Below are positions 35,218 through 43,761 of a stretch of 64,000 bases of DNA, one piece after another (position 1 is the first letter of the stretch; the number at the start of each line of letters is the position of its first letter). The notes under the pieces are model-generated. The model saw only the letters and a list, made by a program, of their open reading frames with translations, was not told the origin of the DNA and made no database searches. The position numbers were made by a program, and so were the translations under genes. Source of the DNA: Flagellimonas olearia (GTDB lineage: Bacteria; Bacteroidota; Bacteroidia; Flavobacteriales; Flavobacteriaceae); the NCBI RefSeq assembly GCF_009184425.1, contig NZ_WELG01000001.1, forward strand, positions 1,611,870-1,675,869, written 5' to 3'.

Positions 35218-35769
35218 CTAAGCATTCTGAAAAATATAGACCTCAGTGGCACCTAGCCCATATTTTTGGTAATCGGCATCGTAGTATTTGATGTTCTCGT
35301 ACTGCTTGAAAAGATAGTATAGCTCTTCCTTTAGAATGCCCTCGCCCACCCCATGGATAAAAACCACTTTCTGTATCCGTTTGGCAATGGCAAAATTCAA
35401 CTGTCTTTTTGCGGTTTCCAGTTGTAAGTTGAGCACATCAAACTTTTCAAGGCCTTTGGTCGATTTCACCAATTGATGAATGTGCAGGTCCACTTCCATT
35501 TTAGGTGCATTCCGTTGTTTGGGCTTTGCGGTTGGGCCCGTTTTTCGTTTGGGCCGTTCTTTTTCCTTTTTCACTTGGGCCACCTCAAAATTGGAAACCC
35601 TGATATCTCCAGATACTTTTACCAACTCCTTGATGGGAAACTGCATAGGGAAACCTTCTGGGGTAACAATGGTTGCCGTATTGTCCGAAATGGCCTCCAC
35701 CGTTCCGGAAATGGCCTCATCCAAGACCTCTACCCTATCCCCAATCGTAACACGCTCTCTATGACCCAT
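35218..35769 (-). CDS. Smr-domain protein with N-terminal beta domain
   Basis: 183 residues. An N-terminal small beta-barrel part (RVTIGDRVEVLDEAISGTVE) leads through a basic linker (KKEKERPKRKTGPTAKPKQR) to a C-terminal Smr domain, with the opening VDLHIHQLV and the signature VVFIHGVGEGILKEELYYL. Smr domains are nucleic-acid endonuclease-like modules also found at the C-terminus of MutS2. This stand-alone form with its own basic linker probably binds RNA or branched DNA; activity is not proven. It diverges from the DUF2752 gene, with a TATTTTTG box 34 nt upstream of the start. Confidence 0.8.
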   Translation of the reverse strand: MGHRERVTIGDRVEVLDEAISGTVEAISDNTATIVTPEGFPMQFPIKELVKVSGDIRVSNFEVAQVKKEKERPKRKTGPTAKPKQRNAPKMEVDLHIHQLVKSTKGLEKFDVLNLQLETAKRQLNFAIAKRIQKVVFIHGVGEGILKEELYYLFKQYENIKYYDADYQKYGLGATEVYIFQNA

Positions 35770-35803
35770 CTTAAAAAAATGCCAAAAAAGTTAATCCCAT
35801 AAG

Positions 35804-35811
35804 CAAAAATA
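35804..35811 (-). promoter_or_regulatory. -7 box for the Smr-domain gene (TATTTTTG)
   Basis: TATTTTTG on the minus strand, 34 nt before the ATG at 35769. Confidence 0.45.
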
Positions 35812-35841
35812 ATAGTATTTTTCTTGACCTTTATAGCAACC

Positions 35842-36150
35842 ATGAACCTATCACTGACCATTCAAGCACTTCTTTTAAATGATTACATGCTACCTTGCCT
35901 CAACAAGGAATTGCTTGGATTGGATTGCCCTGGTTGTGGCCTGCAACGCTCCGTTTCATTCTTATTGGACGGGGAACTTTGGGCCGCTTTTAAAATGTAC
36001 CCTGCACTGTTCACATTGCTTCCACTGTTTGTAGTACTGATCAGCGGTGAGGTATTTCATATGAAGTATAGTAACCGTTTGGTCATTGGGCTCAGCATTG
36101 CAAGTGTTGCGCTCATATTGATCAATTACACCATAAAACTGATATTATAA
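35842..36150 (+). CDS. DUF2752 small membrane protein, copy 1
   Basis: 102 residues. The family signature is the cysteine motif LLGLDCPGCGLQRSVSFLL near residue 25, followed by two or three hydrophobic segments (LFTLLPLFVVLISG, LVIGLSIASVALILI). Pfam DUF2752 has no known role; the paired cysteines in CPGCG could bind metal or form a redox site. First of four small membrane-protein genes. The frame opens at a TTG (35824), but the ATG at 35842 gives the better start. Confidence 0.8.
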   Translation: MNLSLTIQALLLNDYMLPCLNKELLGLDCPGCGLQRSVSFLLDGELWAAFKMYPALFTLLPLFVVLISGEVFHMKYSNRLVIGLSIASVALILINYTIKLIL

Positions 36151-36161
36151 AACTTTACATC

Positions 36162-36485
36162 ATGGAACAAAAAAAATTACCCAACGTTACCTTGGCCTTG
36201 GTTTTGGCCATTTTATCCTTGCTTTGCTGCTGCTTTGGAGGAGCACCCGGACTAATTTTGGCGGCCATAGCTTTCTTCTTGGTCAAGAAAGATGAAAAGT
36301 CCTATGCCGAGAATCCGGAGGGATACTCCAACTACAGCACCTTGAAAACGGTCAAGATCCTTGCCATCATAGGAATGGTGCTGGGTCTACTTTATCTTAT
36401 CTACACCTTTTGGTCAATCAACCAAATGGGAGGCTGGGACGGCTATATGGAACGTGTCAATCAAATGATGGAACAATATCAATAA
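36162..36485 (+). CDS. CCC-motif membrane protein
   Basis: 107 residues with two membrane segments (about 10-42 and 67-88). The first contains the three consecutive cysteines that name the family: AILSLLCCCFGGAPGLILA. The short loop between the segments (KKDEKSYAENPEGYSNYSTL) resembles that of the CD225/dispanin protein encoded next, so the two are probably distant relatives. The function is unknown. It lies 11 bp after the DUF2752 gene. Confidence 0.8.
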   Translation: MEQKKLPNVTLALVLAILSLLCCCFGGAPGLILAAIAFFLVKKDEKSYAENPEGYSNYSTLKTVKILAIIGMVLGLLYLIYTFWSINQMGGWDGYMERVNQMMEQYQ

Positions 36486-36501
36486 ATAATCAATCATAAC
36501 A

Positions 36502-36789
36502 ATGGAGAATAACCAAAACATGCCGGCTAAACCAAACAACTATATGGTTTTGGCCATCTTAAGTACCATTTTCTGCTGTATTGCAACAGGAATTGCCAGT
36601 ATCATTTATGCTTCCAAAGTAAATGAATGCTACGCCAGAGGTGAATACGCAGAAGCAGAAAAAGCTTCAAAAAATGCAAAGATGTGGGCCTTCATCGGAA
36701 TCGGTATTTCCGCTTTGGTCTGGATCATCTATATTGCCTTTTTTGGATTTGCGTTTTTAGGAGCCATGTCCAATGCGGGTAGCTACTAA
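36502..36789 (+). CDS. CD225/dispanin-family membrane protein (IFITM-like)
   Basis: 95 residues. NYMVLAILSTIFCCIATGIA then SIIYASKVNECYARGEYAEA, with the loop KASKNAKMWAFIGIGISA leading into the second membrane segment, is the CD225 hallmark shared with animal IFITM proteins, including the paired cysteines before the cytosolic loop. Bacterial dispanins have no proven role; IFITM proteins change membrane rigidity and fusion. Its last 17 bp overlap the next gene, so the cassette is translationally linked. Confidence 0.85.
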   Translation: MENNQNMPAKPNNYMVLAILSTIFCCIATGIASIIYASKVNECYARGEYAEAEKASKNAKMWAFIGIGISALVWIIYIAFFGFAFLGAMSNAGSY

Positions 36790-37168
36790 AAAAACAGTAT
36801 TTGTAGGATTGGGAGTATTGTCCATCGGGGCAATACTCCTTTACTTTTCATTCAATCCAGAAAACGGGTTGTTATTTCCCAAATGTCCCATACATGAATA
36901 CCTAGGGATCTATTGTTCCGGCTGTGGAAGTCAAAGGGCCATTCATGACCTGTTACATTTACGTATCGGGGATGCCGTGAGCCACAATATTCTGATATTG
37001 CCCGCACTGTTTGTGCTCGCACAACACTTTCTTGTAAAGTTTGGTATCCTTAACGGGAAAAGTCTATTGAATTATCGGTATGCCCCTTTGGTATTGCTGG
37101 CCGTTGTATTGCTTTTTATGGCACTCCGTAACTTAAAAATCGGACCTTTTGAATATTTGGCCCCTTAG
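36773..37168 (+). CDS. DUF2752 membrane protein, copy 2
   Basis: 131 residues with an N-terminal membrane segment, the cysteine signature [20 protein letters not shown] near residue 44, and two more hydrophobic segments. It is paralogous to the first gene of the cassette (CPGCGLQR there, CSGCGSQR here) but diverged, and it carries one more membrane helix. The start ATG overlaps the dispanin gene by 17 bp. Its stop TAG shares bases with the stop of the convergent recQ (TTAG). Confidence 0.8.
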   Translation: MRVATKKTVFVGLGVLSIGAILLYFSFNPENGLLFPKCPIHEYLGIYCSGCGSQRAIHDLLHLRIGDAVSHNILILPALFVLAQHFLVKFGILNGKSLLNYRYAPLVLLAVVLLFMALRNLKIGPFEYLAP

Positions 37169-39366
37169 TTGGCCACTTCGCTGATAAACTTGAGACGGTA
37201 CAATCTAAGCTCATCATCTTCATAATCGCCATCAAATTCCTCAATGGCCTGTGAAATGGAATCCGTATCGGCCTCCAAAAAGTATTCGTGAATTTCTTCC
37301 TGTTGGTCTTCATCCAAAATTTCATCGATCCAATAGCCTAGGTTCAATTTTGTACCACTGAAGACAATCTGTTCCATTTCCTTTATGAGCTCGGGCAGTT
37401 CCAACCCCTTGGCAGAGGCAATGTCGTCCAAAGGCAATTTGCGGTCCACGCTTTGGATCACATATAATTTCAAGGCCGAATTGGCCCCTGTACTTTTTAC
37501 CACAAGGTCGTCTGGACGCATAATGTCATTTTCCTCCACGTACTTGGCGACCAATGCCACAAAAGGCTTTCCATATTTTTTAGCCTTCCCCTCCCCTACG
37601 CCCTGGATATTGAGCATCTCTTCCATGGTAATGGGGTACTTTAGGGACATATCCTCCAAGGAAGGGTCCTGAAACACCACAAAAGGAGGAACGCCTATTT
37701 TTTGGGCTTCTCTTCTTCTGAGGTCCTTCAACAATTTTAACAGATTATCATCGGCACTGCCTCCTGCAGATTTCCCAGCTGTAACCACCGCTTCATTACC
37801 GGTCTCGGTATACTCGTGGTCCTTGGTCATCATGAAGGATTCGGGATTCTTTAGGAATTCTTCCCCAGCTTGGGTCAGATTCAAGATTCCGTAGCGCTCT
37901 ATTTCCTTTTTCAGTAACCCGGCCACCAGTACTTGTCGTACCAAGGCCATCCAATACATTTTATCCTTGTCTTTCCCAATCCCAAAAAATGGTTTTTCAT
38001 CCGTCTTGTGCGATGAAATCATGGCATTTACCTTACCCACCAACACCTTTACGATTTCCTTGGTCTTGAACTTTTCATTGGTATCCTTTACCACCCGCAG
38101 AAGCTTCATCACCTCCTCCATGGCCTCTTCTTTGGGTTTGGGATTTCTGGCATTGTCATCCATATCTGCCCCTTCCCCATCTTTCTCATCAAATTCTTCC
38201 CCAAAATAATGCAGGATGAATTTCCTCCGTGAAATGGACGTCTCGGCATAGGCCACTATTTCTTGCAACAGGGCATTTCCTATTTCCTGTTCGGCCACAG
38301 GTTTGCCAGACATGAACTTTTCCAGTTTCTCCACATCCTTGTAGGCATAAAAGGCCAAACAATGTCCTTCACCACCATCCCTACCGGCCCTACCGGTTTC
38401 TTGGTAATAGCTTTCTATACTCTTTGGAATATCGTGGTGGATGACAAAACGTACATCCGGCTTATCTATCCCCATCCCAAAAGCAATGGTCGCCACCACT
38501 ACATCCACTTCCTCCATTAGGAACATATCCTGATATTTGGAACGTGTCTTGGCATCAAAACCGGCATGATAGGGTACCGCACTGATACCATTCACCTGAA
38601 GCACTTGGGCCAACTCCTCCACACGTTTTCTGCTCAAACAATAAATGATACCGGATTTTCCCTGGTTCTGCTTTACATATCGAATTATATCCGCATCCAC
38701 ATTTTGGGTCTTCGGGCGGACCTCATAGAACAGATTGGGCCTATTGAACGATGCCTTGAACACTTTGGCATCGGTCATCCCCAAATTTTTGATGATGTCT
38801 TCCTGCACCTTTGGTGTGGCTGTGGCCGTAAGTCCAACGATGGGAATATCATCCCCCAATCGGTTGATGATTCCTTTCAGGTTTCGGTATTCTGGCCTAA
38901 AATCATGGCCCCATTCCGAAATACAGTGGGCTTCATCCACCGCAACAAAAGAAATGGTGACACTTCGTAAAAATTCTATGTTCTCTTCTTTGGTCAAGGA
39001 TTCAGGCGCCACGTACAAAAGTTTGGTAAGACCATTGGTCATATCTTCCTTCACCTGTTTCACTTCGGTCTTGGTCAAGGACGAGTTGAGCACGTGTGCT
39101 ATGCCCGGTTCCTCGGATATTCCCCGAATGGCATCCACTTGGTTCTTCATCAAGGCGATCAAGGGCGATATGACGATGGCCGCCCCCTCTTTCATAATGG
39201 CCGGGAGTTGATAGCACAACGACTTACCCCCGCCTGTTGGCATGATCACAAAAGTGTCATTCCCCTCAAGCACGTTCTGTATTACATTTTCCTGAAGTCC
39301 CTTGAACTTTGAAAAACCAAAAATCTTTTTTAGTGAGGTATGCAACTCAGTATTCGTAAGACTCAT
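37165..39366 (-). CDS. recQ: ATP-dependent DNA helicase RecQ lacking zinc-binding cysteines
   Basis: 733 residues: motif 0 [14 protein letters not shown], Walker [16 protein letters not shown] near 42, the DEAH box [18 protein letters not shown] near 138, GLTATATP, a second RecA lobe ending [12 protein letters not shown], the RQC region, an HRDC domain (about 540-610) with [19 protein letters not shown], and an acidic C-terminal tail. RecQ unwinds recombination intermediates. The RQC zinc site, normally four cysteines around YFGE, reads [20 protein letters not shown] then [10 protein letters not shown] with none of them. I recall the same state in other flavobacterial RecQ. A TACTTTTA-like box lies upstream of 39366. 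Confidence 0.93.
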   Translation of the reverse strand: MSLTNTELHTSLKKIFGFSKFKGLQENVIQNVLEGNDTFVIMPTGGGKSLCYQLPAIMKEGAAIVISPLIALMKNQVDAIRGISEEPGIAHVLNSSLTKTEVKQVKEDMTNGLTKLLYVAPESLTKEENIEFLRSVTISFVAVDEAHCISEWGHDFRPEYRNLKGIINRLGDDIPIVGLTATATPKVQEDIIKNLGMTDAKVFKASFNRPNLFYEVRPKTQNVDADIIRYVKQNQGKSGIIYCLSRKRVEELAQVLQVNGISAVPYHAGFDAKTRSKYQDMFLMEEVDVVVATIAFGMGIDKPDVRFVIHHDIPKSIESYYQETGRAGRDGGEGHCLAFYAYKDVEKLEKFMSGKPVAEQEIGNALLQEIVAYAETSISRRKFILHYFGEEFDEKDGEGADMDDNARNPKPKEEAMEEVMKLLRVVKDTNEKFKTKEIVKVLVGKVNAMISSHKTDEKPFFGIGKDKDKMYWMALVRQVLVAGLLKKEIERYGILNLTQAGEEFLKNPESFMMTKDHEYTETGNEAVVTAGKSAGGSADDNLLKLLKDLRRREAQKIGVPPFVVFQDPSLEDMSLKYPITMEEMLNIQGVGEGKAKKYGKPFVALVAKYVEENDIMRPDDLVVKSTGANSALKLYVIQSVDRKLPLDDIASAKGLELPELIKEMEQIVFSGTKLNLGYWIDEILDEDQQEEIHEYFLEADTDSISQAIEEFDGDYEDDELRLYRLKFISEVAN

Positions 39367-39487
39367 TTCAGCATTTTCGATTTTAATTCCACCCCTTGGA
39401 AAGGGAAAATGGATTTTAAATTTTCAACGTCATTTAAAAGTAGGAAGTATTCTATCTTCCATAAATGGACATAAAAGATAGTTTGAT

Positions 39488-39495
39488 TAGCTTTG
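39488..39495 (+). promoter_or_regulatory. -7 box for kdsD-tatC (TAGCTTTG)
   Basis: TAGCTTTG lies 57 nt before the TTG start of kdsD, in the 186-bp gap between the divergent recQ and kdsD genes. Nothing else is seen in that gap. Confidence 0.5.
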
Positions 39496-39552
39496 TAAAC
39501 TTAAATATAAGACATTCTTTTAGGAATACAATCAGTTAATCCGTTAATTACC

Positions 39553-40518
39553 TTGAGCGACATCCAGTCTATTTTATCCATCGCAAAGCGAACCCTTGAA
39601 ACGGAGAGCAAGGCCATAGCCAATCTTATGGGCCTGCTCGATGAAGAATTCGCCCATGCCGTACAGTATATCTTGGAATCCAAAGGCCGAGTTGTGGTCT
39701 CTGGAGTGGGCAAAAGTGCCATTGTAGCCTCAAAAATTGTGGCTACCCTGAACTCTACCGGCACCCCGGCCATTTTTATGCACGCCGCAGATGCCATTCA
39801 TGGCGATTTGGGCACCATCCAAGAGAACGATATTGTCATTTGCCTATCCAAAAGTGGAAACACCCCGGAAATAAAGGCACTGCTCCCCCTGATCAAAATT
39901 GGGAAAAACAAATTGATCGGGATTACCGGGAACATGGAATCCGTTTTGGCCAAACAGGCAGATTTTGTCCTGAACACCTTTGTGGAAAAAGAAGCCTGTC
40001 CCAATAACCTAGCACCCACCACCAGTACCTCGGCCCAAATGGCCATGGGAGATGCCTTGGCCATTTGCCTATTGGAACTTCGGGGCTTTTCCAGTAGCGA
40101 TTTTGCCAAATACCATCCTGGCGGCGCATTGGGCAAAAAGTTATATTTGCGGGTCGCCGATATTGTGGTTAACAACCAAAAACCACAAGTCGATGTCAAC
40201 TCAAATGTAAAAGAGGTGATCGTTGAGATTTCGGAAAAGATGTTGGGCGTTACCGCAGTCATTGAAAATGACAAAGTGGTTGGGGTGGTCACCGACGGGG
40301 ACATCCGAAGGATGCTCAGCAAATATGACAACATCAATGGGCTCACGGCCAAGGACATCATGACATCCAATCCAAAATCGGTAGAGGTTGACACCCTGGC
40401 GGTAAACGCCTTGAAACTACTTCAAGAAAAAGGGATTTCCCAACTATTGGCCTTTGACAATGGGGCCTATGCTGGGGTAGTCCATATCCATAACCTTATA
40501 AACGAGGGAATCCTATAA
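39553..40518 (+). CDS. kdsD: Arabinose-5-phosphate isomerase (KpsF/GutQ family), TTG start
   Basis: 321 residues. An N-terminal SIS domain (about 35-185) has VVVSGVGKSAIVASKIVA, FMHAADAIHGDLG and ICLSKSGNTPEIKALLP; two CBS domains occupy about 205-321 (VVGVVTDGDIRRML is the end of the first). The enzyme makes arabinose 5-phosphate for Kdo in lipopolysaccharide. TTG at 39553 is the start because the next in-frame Met is residue 26, inside the conserved helix. Its stop overlaps the tatC ATG by one base (TAATG), so the two are coupled. Confidence 0.93.
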   Translation: MSDIQSILSIAKRTLETESKAIANLMGLLDEEFAHAVQYILESKGRVVVSGVGKSAIVASKIVATLNSTGTPAIFMHAADAIHGDLGTIQENDIVICLSKSGNTPEIKALLPLIKIGKNKLIGITGNMESVLAKQADFVLNTFVEKEACPNNLAPTTSTSAQMAMGDALAICLLELRGFSSSDFAKYHPGGALGKKLYLRVADIVVNNQKPQVDVNSNVKEVIVEISEKMLGVTAVIENDKVVGVVTDGDIRRMLSKYDNINGLTAKDIMTSNPKSVEVDTLAVNALKLLQEKGISQLLAFDNGAYAGVVHIHNLINEGIL

Positions 40519-41360
40519 TGGCAAAAACAGCAAAGAAAAATCCAGATGAAATGTCCTTTTTGGACCATTTGGAAGAATTGAGATGGCACTTGATACGCTC
40601 CACCTTGGCCATCGTTATTATCGCCTGTATGGCATTTGTTTTCAAGGGGTTTATTTTTGACACCATTTTGTTCGGTCCCAAGAATATGGACTTTCCCACT
40701 TACAAGTTCTTTTGCAGGATTGCCACCTATTTCGGCATTGATTCAGAATTTTGCGGTGATACCATGCCATTTACCATTCAAAGTAGGTTGATGGCAGGGC
40801 AATTCTCGGCCCATATCTGGACCTCCATTTGGGCAGGTATCATCCTTGGCTTTCCCTACATTTTGTACGAATTGTGGAAATTTATCAGCCCAGGACTTTA
40901 TGAGAATGAACGTAAATATTCCCGTGGTTTCATCCTAACGGCATCTTCCCTGTTCTTTTTAGGGGTGCTTTTCGGGTATTACGTGGTAGCTCCCCTATCC
41001 ATTAACTTTTTGGGAACCTATCAGGTCAGTAAAGAGGTACTCAATGAAATTGACTTGGCCTCCTATGTAGGCGCTGTTCGGTCCTCGGTGATTGCCTGTG
41101 GGATTATGTTTGAACTCCCCATAATTATTTACTTTTTAACCAAAGTTGGACTGGTGACCCCGGAAATCCTAAAAAAGTATCGAAAAATAGCCTTGGTAAT
41201 TGTTTTGATCCTTTCCGCGATCATTACACCTCCCGATGTAACCAGCCAAATTGTGGTGGCCGTACCGGTGCTTATTTTGTACCAGATCAGTATCCGGATT
41301 TCCAAGGTGGTGGTAAAGAGAGAGGCCAAAAAAGAAAAAGAGAGAAAAAATGCCAAATAG
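40518..41360 (+). CDS. tatC: Twin-arginine translocase subunit TatC
   Basis: 280 residues with six predicted membrane segments. The N-terminal cytoplasmic signature MSFLDHLEELRWHLIRSTL and the first cytoplasmic loop ELWKFISPGLYENERKYSRG, which bind the Tat signal peptide, are intact; later parts are FELPIIIYFLTKVGLVTPEI and IITPPDVTSQIVVAVPVLIL. It exports folded proteins. The periplasmic loop after the first helix is long and contains two cysteines (FFCRI, EFCGD). No tatA is in the window. It shares a base with kdsD and overlaps the next gene by 11 bp. Confidence 0.95.
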   Translation: MAKTAKKNPDEMSFLDHLEELRWHLIRSTLAIVIIACMAFVFKGFIFDTILFGPKNMDFPTYKFFCRIATYFGIDSEFCGDTMPFTIQSRLMAGQFSAHIWTSIWAGIILGFPYILYELWKFISPGLYENERKYSRGFILTASSLFFLGVLFGYYVVAPLSINFLGTYQVSKEVLNEIDLASYVGAVRSSVIACGIMFELPIIIYFLTKVGLVTPEILKKYRKIALVIVLILSAIITPPDVTSQIVVAVPVLILYQISIRISKVVVKREAKKEKERKNAK

Positions 41361-41700
41361 TGTAGATGAGTTCAACGCCTATCGTTCCAAAATGAACGAA
41401 AAATTGCTTGCCGAGAACAACAAGCTCATCAAGCGTATCTTTAATTTGGACACCAATGCCTATATGGCCGGTGCTTTGGATGTAAAGACCAAAGAACTGT
41501 TGGGATTGGTCGCTTCTGCCGTTCTCCGCTGTGATGACTGCGTAAAGTATCATTTGGAGCATTCCAAAAAGGCAGGGGCCAGTAAGGAAGAGGTCATGGA
41601 AACTTTGGGCATTGCCACTTTGGTGGGCGGTACCATTGTGGTTCCCCATTTGCGAAGAGCCTATGAATTTTGGGAAGATTTGGAAGAGCATGATGCTTAA
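41350..41700 (+). CDS. AhpD/CMD-family protein
   Basis: 116 residues of the carboxymuconolactone decarboxylase fold. The redox-type motif RCDDCVKYHLEHSKKAG (CxxC plus His, near 57) marks it as AhpD-like rather than a decarboxylase; ASKEEVMETLGIATLVGG follows. Such proteins reduce or pass electrons in peroxide detoxification, but no partner peroxidase is nearby. It overlaps tatC by 11 bp. Confidence 0.82.
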   Translation: MPNSVDEFNAYRSKMNEKLLAENNKLIKRIFNLDTNAYMAGALDVKTKELLGLVASAVLRCDDCVKYHLEHSKKAGASKEEVMETLGIATLVGGTIVVPHLRRAYEFWEDLEEHDA

Positions 41701-41739
41701 AAAAAACCAAAAGACCATCCCATAGAAACAGAATATGTT

Positions 41740-41747
41740 TAGTTTTG
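41740..41747 (+). promoter_or_regulatory. -7 box for lptB (TAGTTTTG)
   Basis: TAGTTTTG ends 10 nt before the lptB ATG at 41758. Confidence 0.5.
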
Positions 41748-41757
41748 GCACATTTCT

Positions 41758-42498
41758 ATGAAGCTACGCGCAGATAATATCATGAAGGCCTATCGTGGCC
41801 GAAAGGTCGTAAAAGGCATTTCACTTGAAGTAAACCAAGGTGAAATTGTAGGACTTCTAGGACCCAACGGAGCTGGTAAAACCACCTCGTTCTACATGAT
41901 CGTAGGCCTCATAAAACCCAATGGAGGCCAGATTTTCCTCGACAATATGGACATCACCGCCTTTCCCATGTACAAAAGGGCGCAGAACGGTATTGGGTAT
42001 TTGGCACAGGAGGCTTCGGTGTTTCGAAAGCTGAGCATTGAAAAGAACATCCTTAGCGTGTTGCAGCTCACCAAACTGAGCAAAAAAGAGCAGCACATGA
42101 AAATGGAGTCGCTCATTGATGAATTTGGTCTGGGGCATATCCGAAAAAACCGGGGCGACCTTTTATCCGGAGGCGAACGCCGACGTACCGAAATTGCCCG
42201 CGCCTTGGCAACCGATCCAAAATTTATTTTGTTGGATGAACCCTTTGCCGGGGTAGATCCCGTGGCTGTGGAAGACATCCAACGTATTGTGGCCCAATTG
42301 AAGAACAAAAACATTGGTATTCTGATCACGGACCACAATGTCCAGGAAACCTTGGCCATTACCGAACGATCTTACCTGATGTTCGAAGGAGGTATCTTAA
42401 AAGCAGGGGTTCCCGAGGAACTGGCTATGGACGAGATGGTTCGAAAGGTATATTTGGGGCAAAACTTTGAGCTTCGTAAAAAGAAATTGGACTTTTAG
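41758..42498 (+). CDS. lptB: LPS export ABC transporter ATPase LptB
   Basis: 246 residues of an ABC ATPase: Walker A LLGPNGAGKTTSFYM near 38, Q-loop YLAQEASVFRKLS, signature LLSGGERRRTEIARAL near 140, Walker B FILLDEPFAGVDPVAVED near 158, and H-loop ITDHNVQETL. The LptB pattern is seen in GLIKPNGGQIFLDNMDIT and in LLDEPFAGVDP. It powers lipopolysaccharide extraction with LptFG, which are not in the window. The TAG stop shares bases with the stop of the convergent PH-domain gene. Confidence 0.93.
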   Translation: MKLRADNIMKAYRGRKVVKGISLEVNQGEIVGLLGPNGAGKTTSFYMIVGLIKPNGGQIFLDNMDITAFPMYKRAQNGIGYLAQEASVFRKLSIEKNILSVLQLTKLSKKEQHMKMESLIDEFGLGHIRKNRGDLLSGGERRRTEIARALATDPKFILLDEPFAGVDPVAVEDIQRIVAQLKNKNIGILITDHNVQETLAITERSYLMFEGGILKAGVPEELAMDEMVRKVYLGQNFELRKKKLDF

Positions 42499-42950
42499 TC
42501 CTTTTCCTTCCACTTTTTCACTTTTACTTGAATTGAGGGGGATAACTCCTTTAAATGCGTAATGAACCCCATCCTATCTTTGGGTGAGACAACTACACTA
42601 TTGTATCTATCATAAAGAATTTCAAGTCTTTGCAAGGATGCAGCCGGAGCTGAAATGGGATTATAGGTTTCCACAATTCCGGTAATCGATGCAATGGGAA
42701 TCACTTTTTTGAACCAGAAAAAGGATTTGACCACCAACACCTCCTCCTTGATTTCATAGGATATGGAATATAATACGGCAACAAATAAAATCAAGATTCC
42801 GATTGGGACGACCAATTTTATCCAATCCCCATCTTTAATCACGGGAACCATCCCGGCACCAGAAATCAACAGAACGGGAATAAGCAGTTCCAACCCTACT
42901 TTGGAAGGGTATACTTTACTATTCCCATACTTTTTCTCAGCTTCGGCCAT
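42495..42950 (-). CDS. Bacterial PH-domain-like membrane protein
   Basis: 151 residues with two hydrophobic segments (about 20-35 and 45-62) followed by a beta-strand region (EEVLVVKSFFWFKKVIPIAS, SLQRLEILYDRYNSVVVSPK) of the bacterial PH / DUF304-like kind. The function is unknown; related proteins sit in the membrane with the PH part in the cytoplasm. The start overlaps the end of the pssA-like gene by 14 bp, so it belongs to that transcript and may concern phospholipid handling. Confidence 0.7.
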   Translation of the reverse strand: MAEAEKKYGNSKVYPSKVGLELLIPVLLISGAGMVPVIKDGDWIKLVVPIGILILFVAVLYSISYEIKEEVLVVKSFFWFKKVIPIASITGIVETYNPISAPAASLQRLEILYDRYNSVVVSPKDRMGFITHLKELSPSIQVKVKKWKEKD

Positions 42951-43671
42951 TCTTTTGGAAGTTCAGTACCGAAACAATCAAGTAAAATGCAATGATCAAA
43001 GGAATGGCCAGAAACTTGAGCGTCATCAGCATAATCAGGCTACCTATCAAAAATAAATATCGAACCGCATTGTCTTTAAAACCCCAATTGTCAAACTTCA
43101 AGGCAAAAAGTTCAATCTTGGAATTCAGCAAATAAGCACTGACCAAAGTCAAGCCTATCAAAAACCATTGGTTCAGGATGATGCCACTGAGCACTTCATT
43201 GTTGTGATACAACAAAATAAGGGGCAAAGAAAGGACTAAAAGGGCATTGGCCGGTGTGGGAAGTCCCCTAAAAGAGGACACTTGATTCTCGTCCACATTA
43301 AAGTTCGCCAACCGATATGCCGAAGACAAAGTGATTACAAATCCCAAAAAGGGCAGCAAAGTCATTTCATCGTCATGTCCAAAAAAACCAAGGTTCCATC
43401 CGCCACGTTCCGCCATATTGAGCAACTGGAACATGACAATTCCCGGCACCAATCCACTGGTGATCATATCGGCCAGGGAATCCAACTGCACCCCTATCTC
43501 ACTTTGCACCTTCAACAAACGCGCTGCCAATCCATCAAAAAAATCGAAAAATATCCCAATAAACACAAAAAGGGCAGCCCATTCCAAATGGTTGAGTACC
43601 GCAAAAACCGTTGCCACACAACCACTGAATACATTGAGGAGCGTTAGAAAATTGGGAATGTACGATTTCAT
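42937..43671 (-). CDS. pssA: CDP-diacylglycerol-serine O-phosphatidyltransferase
   Basis: 244 residues with about seven membrane segments. The CDP-alcohol phosphotransferase signature D-G-x2-A-R-x8-G-x3-D-x3-D is visible as DGLAARLLKVQSEIGVQLDS then LADM, near residue 46. It makes phosphatidylserine, the precursor of phosphatidylethanolamine, at the inner membrane. The frame extends 87 bp upstream, but the ATG at 43671 begins the conserved YIPNFLTLLNVFSG segment. It is divergent from the Lnb-like gene over 90 bp. Confidence 0.88.
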   Translation of the reverse strand: MKSYIPNFLTLLNVFSGCVATVFAVLNHLEWAALFVFIGIFFDFFDGLAARLLKVQSEIGVQLDSLADMITSGLVPGIVMFQLLNMAERGGWNLGFFGHDDEMTLLPFLGFVITLSSAYRLANFNVDENQVSSFRGLPTPANALLVLSLPLILLYHNNEVLSGIILNQWFLIGLTLVSAYLLNSKIELFALKFDNWGFKDNAVRYLFLIGSLIMLMTLKFLAIPLIIAFYLIVSVLNFQKNGRS

Positions 43672-43761
43672 AAACTTCAATTTCCGTAAAAATAAGGCAA
43701 AAAGATTTTGATGTTCGGCTGAGCCGTATTTATTCTGATATTTGCCCAGACAAATCAAACC

